DNA of 64,000 bases. Source: an uncultured Paracoccaceae bacterium (GTDB taxonomy: Bacteria > Pseudomonadota > Alphaproteobacteria > Rhodobacterales > Rhodobacteraceae). Positions 52,194-61,710 of this stretch are shown one piece after another. A program made the position numbers and the translations under genes. Location of the stretch: positions 930,001 to 994,000 of the forward strand of contig CANLVP010000002.1 in the NCBI GenBank assembly GCA_947494675.1, given 5' to 3'. Within the stretch, counting starts at the first letter, position 1. Each line of letters opens with the position of its first letter. Below the pieces are notes generated by a model. The model was given only the letters and a program-made list of their open reading frames with translations. It ran no database searches and was not told the DNA's origin.

Positions 52194-52624
52194 TGCGCAG
52201 CCTTTACGCTTTTCTCGTCGGCGGCCTCTTTGGTGCGGGCCTCCTGTTGTCCGGCATGACCGACACCCGCAAGGTCCAAGGCTGGCTTGACCTCTTTGGT
52301 GACTGGGATCCGACGCTGGCCTTTGTCATGGGTGGTGCCATCATCCCGATGGCAATTGCATGGCGCTTTGTCCCCGGACGCGCGCCGCTCCTTGGCGGCG
52401 CTTTCCCCGCGCCACCGGCCCCTGAAGTGGGCCGCAAACTGGTCCTCGGATCTGTCCTCTTTGGCGCAGGCTGGGGCCTTGCAGGTCTTTGCCCCGGACC
52501 GGCGGTTGCATCGCTTGGCTTTGGCGGCTGGGGCGGTTTGATCTTCCTCGCGGCGATGCTCGCAGGCATGATCGCAGCCCCGTCGGTGCGGAACCGGCTG
52601 GACGCTGAACCCTTGGCAAGCTAG
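52193..52624 (+). CDS. pmpB: YeeE/YedE-family membrane protein, second half (PmpB-like)
   Basis: 143 residues, four helices. It shows FGAGLLLSGMTDTRKVQGWL and the Cys loop GAGWGLAGLCPGPAVASLGF. The start is the ATG at 52193, sharing a base with the preceding stop; a longer frame overlapping pmpA is rejected. It acts with PmpA as a putative sulfur-compound channel. Confidence 0.88.
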   Translation: MRSLYAFLVGGLFGAGLLLSGMTDTRKVQGWLDLFGDWDPTLAFVMGGAIIPMAIAWRFVPGRAPLLGGAFPAPPAPEVGRKLVLGSVLFGAGWGLAGLCPGPAVASLGFGGWGGLIFLAAMLAGMIAAPSVRNRLDAEPLAS

Positions 52625-52633
52625 GAAACCCGC

Positions 52634-53053
52634 ATGGATATTCGCCCCATCACCCCGACCTACGCCGTCTCGCCGCAGATTGACCCCACCGACATCCCCG
52701 CGATCAAGGCGGCGGGTTACGTGGCGATCATCAACAACCGCCCCGACGCCGAAATCCCGCCCAGCCATCAAAGCGCCGCTATGCGCGCCCTGGCCGAGGC
52801 GGAAGGGCTCAAGTTCTACGATATCCCCGTCACGCACCAGGGCCTGAACATGGGAATGGTGACCGACCAGCGCGACGTGATGGATGCCACCGAGGGCCCC
52901 GTGCTGGCCTATTGCGCCTCCGGCACCCGCTGCACGATCGTCTGGGCCCTGGGCCAGGCTGCCCTGATGGAGCCTGACGCCATCATCGCAGCCGCTGCTG
53001 CACATGGCTATGACATCAGTGGCATGCGCCGTCAGCTTGACGCTCTGCGCTGA
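52634..53053 (+). CDS. TIGR01244/DUF442 sulfur transferase or phosphatase-like protein
   Basis: 139 residues. The cradle-loop active site is C94 in AYCASGTRCTIVWA, of the CX5R type found in protein tyrosine phosphatase-like sulfur transferases. In other bacteria this domain is fused to the dioxygenase as Blh. It lies nine bases after pmpB and closes the sulfide operon. It probably handles persulfide sulfur in the cytosol. Confidence 0.88.
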   Translation: MDIRPITPTYAVSPQIDPTDIPAIKAAGYVAIINNRPDAEIPPSHQSAAMRALAEAEGLKFYDIPVTHQGLNMGMVTDQRDVMDATEGPVLAYCASGTRCTIVWALGQAALMEPDAIIAAAAAHGYDISGMRRQLDALR

Positions 53054-53257
53054 TCGCCGGTCTACGGCTGCAACCTGCAATAACTAGCACTGTAACACGC
53101 CCAAACCGGCCCCCCGTCTTGGGGTCACTCCACGCCACCAGCCCAGACCAAAGCGCCAATAGAACCGCAGAACACCGACTCTATCCGGCCACCCGGCACC
53201 CATCGCGCCCTGCCCCGGAACAACCCGGACACACAGTGCCACATACCCACTAACCCG

Positions 53258-54226
53258 CTAAACCGCCGTCGTTGCCTCCTCCGGCACCGGTGCCGGTTTC
53301 ACATCCACCGGGCGCACAACCGGCTGCGGCGGCAAAGCGCTTAGGTCGAGCTTTGGCCCATCCTCCACCCGAACGGCCACCTGCCCCGCCACCTGACCCA
53401 ATCGCGCCTTAGCCACCCGCATCCCACCGGGGGCCATCAAACGCACCGTATCAACAGTGCAACCATGCAGCGGCAGCAGCTGCCCCACCTGCAAACGCGT
53501 CGCGACATGCAATGGCAGATCAAACCGGTGCAACACCGCGTTCAAACAGGCCGGTGCCTCCAGCACCGCTTTGGGAAAATCCTCGGCCCAATTGCCGCGC
53601 GGCGGCTCCACCTGTTTGCGCGGGATCGGCACAGAAGCTTGTGGCGGCAAGGCCAACATCACCTCGGCCTGCCGCTCACCGCCCAGCATCTCAACCGAGA
53701 CGCGGATCAAACGATAAACCTCATCGGCTAGCACAAACCCCGTCGCGCGCGCGCTTTCAAGCCGGGTCAAAAGGGCCGCATCATCGGTCCAACCATCCAA
53801 AGCGGTCTGATTTGTTGTCGCCGCAAGCTCCGACAGAAGCCCCTGCAAAAAGGGCTCAATCAAGGTCGCATCAGCCCGCGTGATTGGGCGCGGCTCGCCT
53901 GCGTTGGCACTGATCTTGCCGGTCGTCTGCACCTCAACCGCAGCCGCACACATCGCCGCATCACAGACCACAACACCCCGCGTCACATTGCCCTGACCGA
54001 CCCCAACAATCAGCCGATCATCCGGCAAAGCCGCCAAAAGCCCATCCAGTTCAAGGATTTCCTCGCGCACATTGCCAACACTCAACTTCAATGCGACCGA
54101 GGTTTGTGCCGCCCGCGTCACCGCCAGTTTTACGGCCTTGGTCGCCGTCAGCGGCACATCGGGCACCACATCGGGCGGCCGATACGTCATTTTCTGGATC
54201 ACCGATTGCGGCGCGCCGTCGTTCAT
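53258..54226 (-). CDS. FliM/FliN-like flagellar motor switch family protein
   Basis: 322 residues. The C-terminal SpoA-type domain (about 225-300) is visible in LHRFDLPLHVATRLQVGQLL and GMRVAKARLGQVAGQVAVRV. The N-terminal part resembles FliM's middle domain only loosely. It lies away from other flagellar genes, so it may be an extra switch component. The ATG at 54226 was chosen over an upstream TTG because it follows AGGTG; the spacing is short. A Pro-rich tail (VKPAPVPEEATTAV) ends the protein. Confidence 0.7.
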   Translation of the reverse strand: MNDGAPQSVIQKMTYRPPDVVPDVPLTATKAVKLAVTRAAQTSVALKLSVGNVREEILELDGLLAALPDDRLIVGVGQGNVTRGVVVCDAAMCAAAVEVQTTGKISANAGEPRPITRADATLIEPFLQGLLSELAATTNQTALDGWTDDAALLTRLESARATGFVLADEVYRLIRVSVEMLGGERQAEVMLALPPQASVPIPRKQVEPPRGNWAEDFPKAVLEAPACLNAVLHRFDLPLHVATRLQVGQLLPLHGCTVDTVRLMAPGGMRVAKARLGQVAGQVAVRVEDGPKLDLSALPPQPVVRPVDVKPAPVPEEATTAV

Positions 54227-54301
54227 GTCACCTGCCTTGGCCACTATTGGGGTTTGCACCTGTGTTAACCTCAAATTGGTTTACAGCAGGTGAACGTCAG
54301 C

Positions 54302-56986
54302 TCAGGCCGCGGCCAAAGCCTGCACTTTTGGCAAAGTCACGCGAAACGCGGCCCCGCCCTGCCCCGGCACATAGGCAATACTGCCGCCCAGGCGCTCCAT
54401 GATCTCGCGACAAATCGCAAGGCCAAGCCCCGCGCCACCGGCACGTTTTTCATCCGCAAGCCGGGCAAATTTCTCAAAAATCACATCCTGATCTTCGGGC
54501 GCAATGCCGCTGCCATTGTCGATAAAATCAACCGTGGTTTGCCCCTGTTCGCTGCGCACAATGATCTTCAGCTCCGGCGCATCCGCATCACAATATTTGG
54601 CCGCGTTGGCGATCAGATTGATGAACACCTGCGCCAAACGATCCAGATCAGTCTCCAACATCACCGCCTCACGCGCGGGCTTGCGCAGCACGGCAATCTT
54701 CTGCCCGCTCGCCCCGGCCGCATCCACCGCCCGCGTGATCAGATCGGATAATGTGCCCCGCTCGGAATGCAGCGTCACCTGCCCGTTTTCCAGCACCGAC
54801 AGGTCCAGCAAATCATCCAGCAACCGGGTCAGCCGCAGTGCCTCCCCATGGATGATCCCCGCATATCGCGCCTTTTCATCCCCGGTCATCTCGCTATCGC
54901 GCATGATCTCTGAAAACGACCGGATTGAGGTCATGGGCGTGCGCAATTCGTGGCTGATCTGGCTCAGAAAGGCATCCTTTTGCACCGACAGCGCCGTCAG
55001 CTTGTCATTGGCCTCGCGCAGCGCCCGCGCCGTCCGTTCCTGCTCTGCCGATTTCGCCTCAAGCTGGTTGGAATATTCCACAATCTGCGCCGCCTCATCG
55101 GCCACCGCGATCAGGTCCTCGACCGAGACACTCGCGCCTTCGGTCAACTGCCCGATCATCGCATGCGCCGTGGCCGCCCCCACGGACCCGGCGAGCTCCT
55201 TTTCCAGTCGCTCAATGAAATCCGGCGTCACATCAGGCAGATAACCCTCTTTGCCCTGCCGCGTCGCCTCGCGCTGGAAAATCCCCTGTGCCTCACTGCC
55301 GCCCAGAATCCGCTGCGACATGATCAAAAGGTCTTCGGCCCCAGCCCCGCTCCTTGCCCAAGGTCGCGCGCCCGCACTATCGGCAAAGACATTCACAAAC
55401 TGCGCGCCCTGCAACCGTTCTAGCGGCGTCGGAAAGCTCAGGATCGATCCCACAAAGAACATCGCCGCATTCAGTAGCATCGACCACAAGAGCCCATGCA
55501 CCAGCGGGTCAATCCCCGCCACGCCAAACAGCGCCTCGGGCCGCAACCAACTTAGCCCCATGGGCCCCAGCGCCATGACCTCTGCCGAAAACACCGCACT
55601 GCCAAAGCTCGGCAGGAACAGCGTCCACAACCAGACCACCAGCCCCGTGACCAACCCCATGACCGCGCCCACCCGTGTGGCCCCGCGCCAAAAGATGCCG
55701 CCCAGCAACACCGGCAAAACCTGTACCGCGCCCGAAAACGACACCAGCCCAATGGCCGCCAGCGCCGTGCCACCGCCCGACAAACGGTAGTAGAAATACC
55801 CCAGCGCAAGCACTCCCGCGATCGACAAGCGCCGCGCGGTCACAATGACCCGGCGCACATCGCCAGAGATGCTCGCGCCATCCGCCGCCCCAGCCGCCAA
55901 CCACAGCGGCAAAACGATGTGGTTGCTGACCATCGTCGCCAGCGCAATCGTCGCCACGATCACCATCGACGTGGCAGAGGAGAAACCGCCAAGAAACGAC
56001 AACATCGCCAGCCCGTCCTGCCCCACGGCCAACGGCACCGTCAGTACGAAAAGGTCCGGGTTTGCGCCCTGTGGCATCAGGTTCAACCCGACCACTGCAA
56101 TCGGGATCACGAACAGGCTCATCAACATCAGATACAGAGGAAAGGCCCAGCCCGCCGTGCGCAGCTGCGCCTCGTCGTTGTTTTCGACGACCAACACCTG
56201 AAACATCCTTGGCAGACAGATAAAGGCCGCCGCCGAGAGGAAGATCAGGCTCGCCCAGCGTCCGGCATTCTGGTCCCAGACTGCCACGTCGGACGCGTTG
56301 ATCTGCTGCATCACAGCGCCGGGTCCGCCGCCGATCCCCCAGACCACGAAAATCCCCACCGCCAAAAGCGCCACCAGCTTGACCACAGCCTCCACCGCGA
56401 TGGCGATGACGATCCCGTGGTGCCGCTCATTGGCGTCCAGATTGCGGGTCCCGAAAAGCACTGTAAAAATGGCCAGCCCCACGGCCACCCAGGCCGCCGC
56501 GCGGTTCAGATCAACCGCCTCCCAAACCTGCCCCCCCGCATCGGCAAAGACCGCAAATGACAGCGTCACCGATTGCAGCTGCAGCGCGATATAGGGCGTG
56601 CCCGCGACCACCGCGATCACCGTGGCAATCATCCCCAACTGCCGGGACTTCCCAAAGCGAGAGGAGATCAGATCAGCAATCGATGTAATCCGCTGCCTGC
56701 GCCCGATCCGCACCAACCGCCGCAAGATCACCCACCAGCCGACCATCACAAGCGTCGGGCCAAGGTAGATCGTCACGAACTCCAGCCCCGACCGCGCGGC
56801 ATAACCAACCGCGCCGTAAAACGTCCACGCCGTGCAATAGATCGACAGCGACAGCGTGTAGATCAATGGCGAGCGGAGCCATCCGCCCTGCCCATTCCGT
56901 GCCCGCCGTTCCGCAGCAAAAGCCACCAGAAACAGAAACGCCACGTATCCCAGCGCCACAAAAACAAGCAGGTTAAACGACACCAT
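54302..56986 (-). CDS. SSS-type transporter fused to a histidine kinase (CbrA/MxtR-like)
   Basis: 894 residues. Residues 1-530 form about 13 membrane helices of the sodium:solute symporter family (SLSIYCTAWTFYGAVGYAAR, FGKSRQLGMIATVIAVVAGT). A PAS-less linker with coiled coil follows, then the dimerisation domain with phospho-His near 678 (SQISHELRTPMTSIRSFSE) and an ATPase domain (N-box VFINLIANAAKY, G1 FIDNGSGIA, G2 GGAGLGLAICREI). No receiver is attached. It senses or transports a nutrient, by analogy to Pseudomonas CbrA (His) or MxtR. Start overlaps the 86-residue gene (TGATG). Confidence 0.9.
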   Translation of the reverse strand: MVSFNLLVFVALGYVAFLFLVAFAAERRARNGQGGWLRSPLIYTLSLSIYCTAWTFYGAVGYAARSGLEFVTIYLGPTLVMVGWWVILRRLVRIGRRQRITSIADLISSRFGKSRQLGMIATVIAVVAGTPYIALQLQSVTLSFAVFADAGGQVWEAVDLNRAAAWVAVGLAIFTVLFGTRNLDANERHHGIVIAIAVEAVVKLVALLAVGIFVVWGIGGGPGAVMQQINASDVAVWDQNAGRWASLIFLSAAAFICLPRMFQVLVVENNDEAQLRTAGWAFPLYLMLMSLFVIPIAVVGLNLMPQGANPDLFVLTVPLAVGQDGLAMLSFLGGFSSATSMVIVATIALATMVSNHIVLPLWLAAGAADGASISGDVRRVIVTARRLSIAGVLALGYFYYRLSGGGTALAAIGLVSFSGAVQVLPVLLGGIFWRGATRVGAVMGLVTGLVVWLWTLFLPSFGSAVFSAEVMALGPMGLSWLRPEALFGVAGIDPLVHGLLWSMLLNAAMFFVGSILSFPTPLERLQGAQFVNVFADSAGARPWARSGAGAEDLLIMSQRILGGSEAQGIFQREATRQGKEGYLPDVTPDFIERLEKELAGSVGAATAHAMIGQLTEGASVSVEDLIAVADEAAQIVEYSNQLEAKSAEQERTARALREANDKLTALSVQKDAFLSQISHELRTPMTSIRSFSEIMRDSEMTGDEKARYAGIIHGEALRLTRLLDDLLDLSVLENGQVTLHSERGTLSDLITRAVDAAGASGQKIAVLRKPAREAVMLETDLDRLAQVFINLIANAAKYCDADAPELKIIVRSEQGQTTVDFIDNGSGIAPEDQDVIFEKFARLADEKRAGGAGLGLAICREIMERLGGSIAYVPGQGGAAFRVTLPKVQALAAA

Positions 56987-57246
56987 CAGTCGGTGTCCTC
57001 AGACGCCTCGCCCACGGCTTCAGGCACCAGCTTGGCCGACAGAAACGCCGCCAGCGCGATCAGCAGGACCCAGACACCAAAGACATATTGCACCGCCACC
57101 GCCGTGCCGCCCTCGCCCTGCCACAAGAGCGGGAAGAGCCACAGGATCACGCCGACCACGGGCAAGACCTTCATCGCATCCCGCAAGCGCCGCTGCCGGT
57201 AAGAGGCCCGCGCCAGAAAAACCGCCTTTTCGGACCGGGCACTCAT
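56986..57246 (-). CDS. Small two-helix membrane protein between receiver and transporter-kinase genes
   Basis: 86 residues. Helices at about 28-42 (VLPVVGVILWLFPLLW) and 52-72 (VQYVFGVWVLLIALAAFL), with a basic N-terminus and an acidic tail. It overlaps both neighbours (ATGA with the receiver stop and TGATG with the kinase), so all three are translated together. It may be an accessory subunit of the SSS transporter-kinase, in the way that small DUF4212/DUF485 proteins accompany SSS carriers, or comparable to CbrX upstream of Pseudomonas cbrA. Confidence 0.75.
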   Translation of the reverse strand: MSARSEKAVFLARASYRQRRLRDAMKVLPVVGVILWLFPLLWQGEGGTAVAVQYVFGVWVLLIALAAFLSAKLVPEAVGEASEDTD

Positions 57247-57611
57247 GTCCCGATCAGCGCGCGCACATGGTCACGCACCTCGGTGTTGGAAAACGGCTTG
57301 GTCAGGAACAGCGTTGCCCCCAAACGTTCGGCCAACTCGCGATCCTTGGTCTGGCCCCGCGCCGTCAGCATCATCACCGGCAGTTCCGCCGTCTCAGGCA
57401 TCGCCCGCACATCCCGCAGGATGTCATAGCCCGACCGTCCTGGCAGCATCACATCCAGAATGATCATATCGGGCGTCTGGCTGCTCAGCTTATCCATCGC
57501 CGTCGCGCCATCCTCATGGGTGTGCACCGTAAATCCGTCCCGCGACAGAATAAAGCTGATCGCCTCGATGATGTTTGGCTCATCCTCGATCAACAACACC
57601 CGCTTGCCCAT
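57243..57611 (-). CDS. Single-domain response regulator (CheY-like receiver)
   Basis: 122 residues, only a receiver: acidic pair in LLIEDEPNII, the phosphorylated Asp in MIILDVMLPGRSGYDIL, Thr in VMMLTARG and Lys in TLFLTKPF. No DNA-binding domain, so it acts by protein contact or phospho-relay. The ATG at 57611 follows GAGGGG by seven bases. It is the first gene of the triad with the 86-residue protein and the SSS kinase. Confidence 0.92.
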   Translation of the reverse strand: MGKRVLLIEDEPNIIEAISFILSRDGFTVHTHEDGATAMDKLSSQTPDMIILDVMLPGRSGYDILRDVRAMPETAELPVMMLTARGQTKDRELAERLGATLFLTKPFSNTEVRDHVRALIGT

Positions 57612-57691
57612 GACATGTCCCCTCGTCGGCTGCGTTGCAGATGGCTCCCCCCGACCTGCGCCAGCCACTATCACGCGGCAACGGCGCGGTG

Positions 57692-58999
57692 TCAAAGCTG
57701 TTCAGCAGGCCCCGCCCCCAAAGCCGAGGGCTCGCGCCGCGCGGCACAGCCCCGACGCGGGCAAATCCGGCAGGACACACCCAGCGGCACGGGCGCTGTT
57801 TGACCCGCATCCGGGTCCGCATCCGGCATCGCCAGCATCGTCGCCTGGATCAGCGGCGGGCGATCCACCCGCGCCGCGCCCACAGGCTGCGCAATCGCCC
57901 AACACTTCAGCCGCGTCTCGGGCTGTCCGGGCACCAGCACATCCGTCACCAAGGGCCGCCCCATCTGCCCCAAGGCTGTGAACACCGGCCAAAGCGGACA
58001 GGCCGTGCCGCGTGGAAAGGCAAAGCCGGGCACTTCCTTCAGCATGGTCGGGAAACCACCGGCGTCACAAATCACCAAACCCATCGGTGGGCGTCCCGGC
58101 GCATCCGGCAAGCTGGCCAGACGCCGCATCACCTGGGCCAGATCAGCACCCAAGGCATCGGCAATCGCCCAAACGTCGTATCCATGCTTGGCAATGGCCG
58201 CATCCACATCCCTCAGGGGCAAAGCCTCTGCGTCCCGCGCATAGACCGCACCCCAAGCATCAAAAATCTGCTGCGCCGGTTTGCGCAGCTTTCTGGGCGG
58301 CGCACCGGCCCCTTGCCCGACCTCACCCGCCTCCAGATGCCAGCCGGTCTGCCCCAGCGCCGCCTCAACCTCTTCCAACGGCGACAACGGCACCGTGTCA
58401 CCGGCCTCTGGTGGCTCAAAGTAGTTCACCAAAGCATCGCTTTCGGCGGCCAGCTTGATCGCATCGTCATGAATATTGCGGTGAAACCGCTGCTGCCACT
58501 CCGCATCGATCTTTTCATCGCTGGTCAGGATCGCCGCGGTGGACCGGATCGCCGTCACCGCCGAAATGACCCCATGCAGCGCCGTTGCGAGGTCAGGGTC
58601 ATAGGTGATCCGATCCGCCAAAACCTGCGCGCGCGCCTCAAGGGCCGCAATCCGCGCCGCCTGTTCGGCGATCAACCCGGCCCAACCGGGGTAACGCGCC
58701 GCCAGTTCATCCGCCCGTGCCACTTCAACCGCGCTGGCCTCTGCCGTGCTGGCCGCCTGCCGCATCGCATCCAGCACCGCCCGCTCTGCCCCATCGGTCA
58801 ACAAGCTGGGGCTGGTCTCAAGTGCCGCTGCAATCTCGGTCAGTAACCTGCCCGCGATTCTGCGTTTGTCATGCTCGATCAAGTTCAAGTAGGACGGCGA
58901 AATACCTGCCTTTTCGGCCAGATCGGCCTGTCGCAGACCCAGATCAAGCCGCCGCGCCCGAATGCGCGACCCTGTGCGAAGGGGGGGTGTCGATGCCAA
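57692..58999 (-). CDS. XRE-family ScfR/RamB-type regulator of short-chain fatty-acid metabolism
   Basis: 435 residues. N-terminal helix-turn-helix (about 10-65: LGLRQADLAEKAGISPSYLN), a central region, and a C-terminal DUF2083 domain with the Cys cluster VSCRICPRRGCAARRE. Relatives (RamB, PrpR-like, ScfR) control acetate or propionate use. The start is a TTG at 58999 preceded by AAGG. It lies 80 bases upstream of the receiver gene and divergent from the LIV-type operon, so it may control either. Confidence 0.88.
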   Translation of the reverse strand: MASTPPLRTGSRIRARRLDLGLRQADLAEKAGISPSYLNLIEHDKRRIAGRLLTEIAAALETSPSLLTDGAERAVLDAMRQAASTAEASAVEVARADELAARYPGWAGLIAEQAARIAALEARAQVLADRITYDPDLATALHGVISAVTAIRSTAAILTSDEKIDAEWQQRFHRNIHDDAIKLAAESDALVNYFEPPEAGDTVPLSPLEEVEAALGQTGWHLEAGEVGQGAGAPPRKLRKPAQQIFDAWGAVYARDAEALPLRDVDAAIAKHGYDVWAIADALGADLAQVMRRLASLPDAPGRPPMGLVICDAGGFPTMLKEVPGFAFPRGTACPLWPVFTALGQMGRPLVTDVLVPGQPETRLKCWAIAQPVGAARVDRPPLIQATMLAMPDADPDAGQTAPVPLGVSCRICPRRGCAARREPSALGAGPAEQL

Positions 59000-59214
59000 T
59001 TACCTTAACCTTTTCATCATCTTTCTGCACCTGCGCGAAAACAGATTTACAGAACACTACGGCAACTTGTGCAGATGTTTACAAAAAAGTCCAGCAATCA
59101 GAACACCCTGCTATCCAGAACGCCCTTTGCGCCCGATGCTAACCACAGCACTGTAAAGTGCGTCGCGTGGGAAATGGAGGTCCCATGCGGCTATAATCCA
59201 CAGGGAGGATATCA

Positions 59215-60564
59215 ATGTCCAAATCCAACTTCTCGCGCCGTGGTGTGCTGGCAACCGGGGCCATGACGGCCGGCGGTCTGATGCTGCCCACCTATCTGCG
59301 CGCTGATGCCCACGCGGGCTTTACCAACGCGCCACAAGGCGACACCGTGAAAATCGGCTTCAACGTGCCCCAGACCGGCCCTTACGCCGAAGAAGGCCTC
59401 GACGAGCTGCGCGCTCAGGAACTTGCTGTTGAGCACCTCAACGGCATGGGCGATGGCGGTATGCTGAACACGTTCTCTGAAAAGAACCTCGACGGCACCG
59501 GCATCCTCGGCAAAAAGGTCGAATTCGTCACAGGCGACACCCAGACCAAGTCTGACGTGGCCCGTGCTTCAGCCCAGTCGATGATCCAGAAAGACGGCTG
59601 CATCATGATCAACGGCGGCTCTTCGTCGGGCGTTGCGATCGCTGTGCAGGGTCTCTGCCAAGAGGCCGGCGTGATCTTCATGGCAGGTCTGACCCACTCC
59701 AACGACACAACCGGGAAAGATAAGAAAGCCAATGGCTTCCGTCACTTCTTTAACGGTTACATGTCGGGTGCGGCTCTGGGTCCGGTTCTGGAAAATGAGT
59801 ATGGCAACGAGCGCCGCGCTTATCACCTGACCGCTGACTACACATGGGGCTGGACACAGCAGGAATCCATGCAGGCGTCGACCGAGGCGATCGGCTGGGA
59901 AACTGTCCAGAACGTGCTGACACCTGTTGGTGCGGGCGACTTTGCGTCCTACCTGACACCTGTCATCAACTCTGGTGCCGATACACTCGTCCTGAACCAC
60001 TACGGTGGGGACATGGTGAACTCGCTGACACAAGCCGTCACGCAGTTCGGCCTCAAGGACAAGGTCGTCAACGGAAAAGACTTCAAGATCATCGTTCCAC
60101 TCTACTCGGAACTGATGGCCGCTGGTGCGGGCTCCAACATCGAAGGCGTCTTCGGCTCGATGAACTGGAACTGGCAGCTGCAGGATGCAGGCACCGCCGC
60201 ATTCGTGAAGTCGTTCGGCGAAAAGTATGGCTTCCCGCCATCCGGTTCGGCGCACACCTGCTACGTGCAGACACTGCTTTATGCAGATGCCGTGACACGC
60301 GCAGGCACCTTCAACCCATGTGGCGTTGTCGAAGCGCTCGAAGACTTCGACTTCGACGGCATGGGCAACGGTCCAACCACATACCGTGGCGCCGACCACC
60401 AGTGCTTCAAAGACGTGCTGGTCATGAAGGGCACCGAGAACCCGACCAACCAGTACGACACACTGGAAATCGTGGAAGTCACCCCACGTGCTCAGGTCGA
60501 GTATGAGCCAGATCACCCCATGTTCGCCGGTGGCGATCTGGGTGAATGTAACCCCGGCGCCTAA
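59215..60564 (+). CDS. Periplasmic substrate-binding protein of a branched-chain-amino-acid-type ABC importer
   Basis: 449 residues. A twin-arginine-type signal (SKSNFSRRGVLATGAMTAGG, cleaved near ADA) is followed by a Peripla_BP_6 fold (VKIGFNVPQTGPYAEEGLDE, INGGSSSGVAIAVQGLCQEA, YTWGWTQQE). It is longer than typical LivK, like the group transporting amides, urea or unusual amino acids. GGGAGGA precedes the ATG. It leads the operon; a hairpin after its stop may uncouple its level from the permease genes. Confidence 0.88.
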   Translation: MSKSNFSRRGVLATGAMTAGGLMLPTYLRADAHAGFTNAPQGDTVKIGFNVPQTGPYAEEGLDELRAQELAVEHLNGMGDGGMLNTFSEKNLDGTGILGKKVEFVTGDTQTKSDVARASAQSMIQKDGCIMINGGSSSGVAIAVQGLCQEAGVIFMAGLTHSNDTTGKDKKANGFRHFFNGYMSGAALGPVLENEYGNERRAYHLTADYTWGWTQQESMQASTEAIGWETVQNVLTPVGAGDFASYLTPVINSGADTLVLNHYGGDMVNSLTQAVTQFGLKDKVVNGKDFKIIVPLYSELMAAGAGSNIEGVFGSMNWNWQLQDAGTAAFVKSFGEKYGFPPSGSAHTCYVQTLLYADAVTRAGTFNPCGVVEALEDFDFDGMGNGPTTYRGADHQCFKDVLVMKGTENPTNQYDTLEIVEVTPRAQVEYEPDHPMFAGGDLGECNPGA

Positions 60565-60581
60565 GGGCTGCCGACAAGATC

Positions 60582-60606
60582 GGGGCAGGCGCGCGCCGCC
60601 TGCCCC
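60582..60606 (+). other. Intercistronic hairpin after the binding-protein gene
   Basis: Perfect 10-bp GC-rich arms, GGGGCAGGCG and CGCCTGCCCC, with a 5-base loop. It lacks a T tract. Common behind binding-protein genes of ABC operons, where it protects the upstream message or attenuates read-through. Confidence 0.7.
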
Positions 60607-60674
60607 ACACGCCCGAGACACATACCGGGACCCTTTTTGCAATCAATCGCGCCCCAGGGGGCAGGAGCGGTCAG

Positions 60675-61706
60675 ATGGACGCACTCATTCTTCAACTTCT
60701 CAATGGCATGGACAAAGGCGCGGCCTACGCGCTGATCGCACTGGGCCTGACACTGATCTTCGGCACGCTGGGGGTGGTTAATTTCGCCCATGGCGCGCTC
60801 TTCATGATCGGGGCCTTCTGTGCCGTCACCATGCAGCGTATCCTGAACCTGTCAGCCACGATCATCGACGAAACCCAAACCGACTTTCTGGGCAACCCCC
60901 TCAAGGTTGAGGTGCCATACGTGCAATCCTGGTTTGGAGAAGTCACAGGTGCCGCGATCCAGGACTGGGCCGTGCCGTTGTCGATCCTGCTTGTGATCCC
61001 GGTGATGCTGCTGGTCGGCTGGGCGATGGAGCGCGGGTTGATCAAGCACTTCTACAAGCGTCCCCACGCAGACCAGATCCTCGTGACCTTTGGCCTCGCC
61101 ATCGTGATCGGTGAGATCATCAAAGCCTTCTACGGTGCCAACCCGATCCAGACCCCCTCGCCTGCTGCGTTGACCGGGTCCATCGATCTGGGCGTTGCCA
61201 TCGGATTTGAACCCAACACCGTGATCTATTCGATCTGGCGGATCGTCTACTTCTTCTTTGCCGCGCTGATCATCGCGGGTGTCTTTGCCTTCTTGCAATT
61301 CACCACTTTCGGGATGGTTGTCCGCGCAGGCATGGCCGACCGCGAAACCGTTGGCATGCTGGGCATCGACATCGACAAGCGCTTTACCGTGATGTTCGGC
61401 ATCGCCGCCTGCGTGGCCGGACTTGCGGGCATGATGTATGCCCCGATCCTGTCACCCCACTACAACCTTGGCATGGACTTCCTGGTGCTGTCTTTCGTGG
61501 TGGTGGTTGTCGGCGGCATGGGCTCTCTGCCCGGCGCCGTGCTGGCAGGTTTCGTTCTGGGCATCGTGCAAAGCCTGTCATCCATGAACGAGGTCAAGGC
61601 CATCATCCCCGGCATCGACCAAATCATCATCTACCTTGTCGCAATCATCATCTTGCTGACCCGGCCGCGTGGCCTGATGGGCCGCAAGGGTGTTATGGAG
61701 GAATAA
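60675..61706 (+). CDS. livH: Branched-chain-amino-acid-type ABC permease LivH
   Basis: 343 residues, about eight or nine membrane helices. LivH features include [58 protein letters not shown] and [22 protein letters not shown] lies seven bases upstream. Forms the channel with LivM; four bases separate it from livM. Confidence 0.93.
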   Translation: MDALILQLLNGMDKGAAYALIALGLTLIFGTLGVVNFAHGALFMIGAFCAVTMQRILNLSATIIDETQTDFLGNPLKVEVPYVQSWFGEVTGAAIQDWAVPLSILLVIPVMLLVGWAMERGLIKHFYKRPHADQILVTFGLAIVIGEIIKAFYGANPIQTPSPAALTGSIDLGVAIGFEPNTVIYSIWRIVYFFFAALIIAGVFAFLQFTTFGMVVRAGMADRETVGMLGIDIDKRFTVMFGIAACVAGLAGMMYAPILSPHYNLGMDFLVLSFVVVVVGGMGSLPGAVLAGFVLGIVQSLSSMNEVKAIIPGIDQIIIYLVAIIILLTRPRGLMGRKGVMEE

Positions 61707-61710
61707 GAAC

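Noticed and set aside
59192-59197. Perfect TATAAT upstream of the LIV binding-protein gene
   Set aside because: Only 18 bases before the start codon, so the transcript would begin at the ribosome-binding site; no -35 at the right distance.
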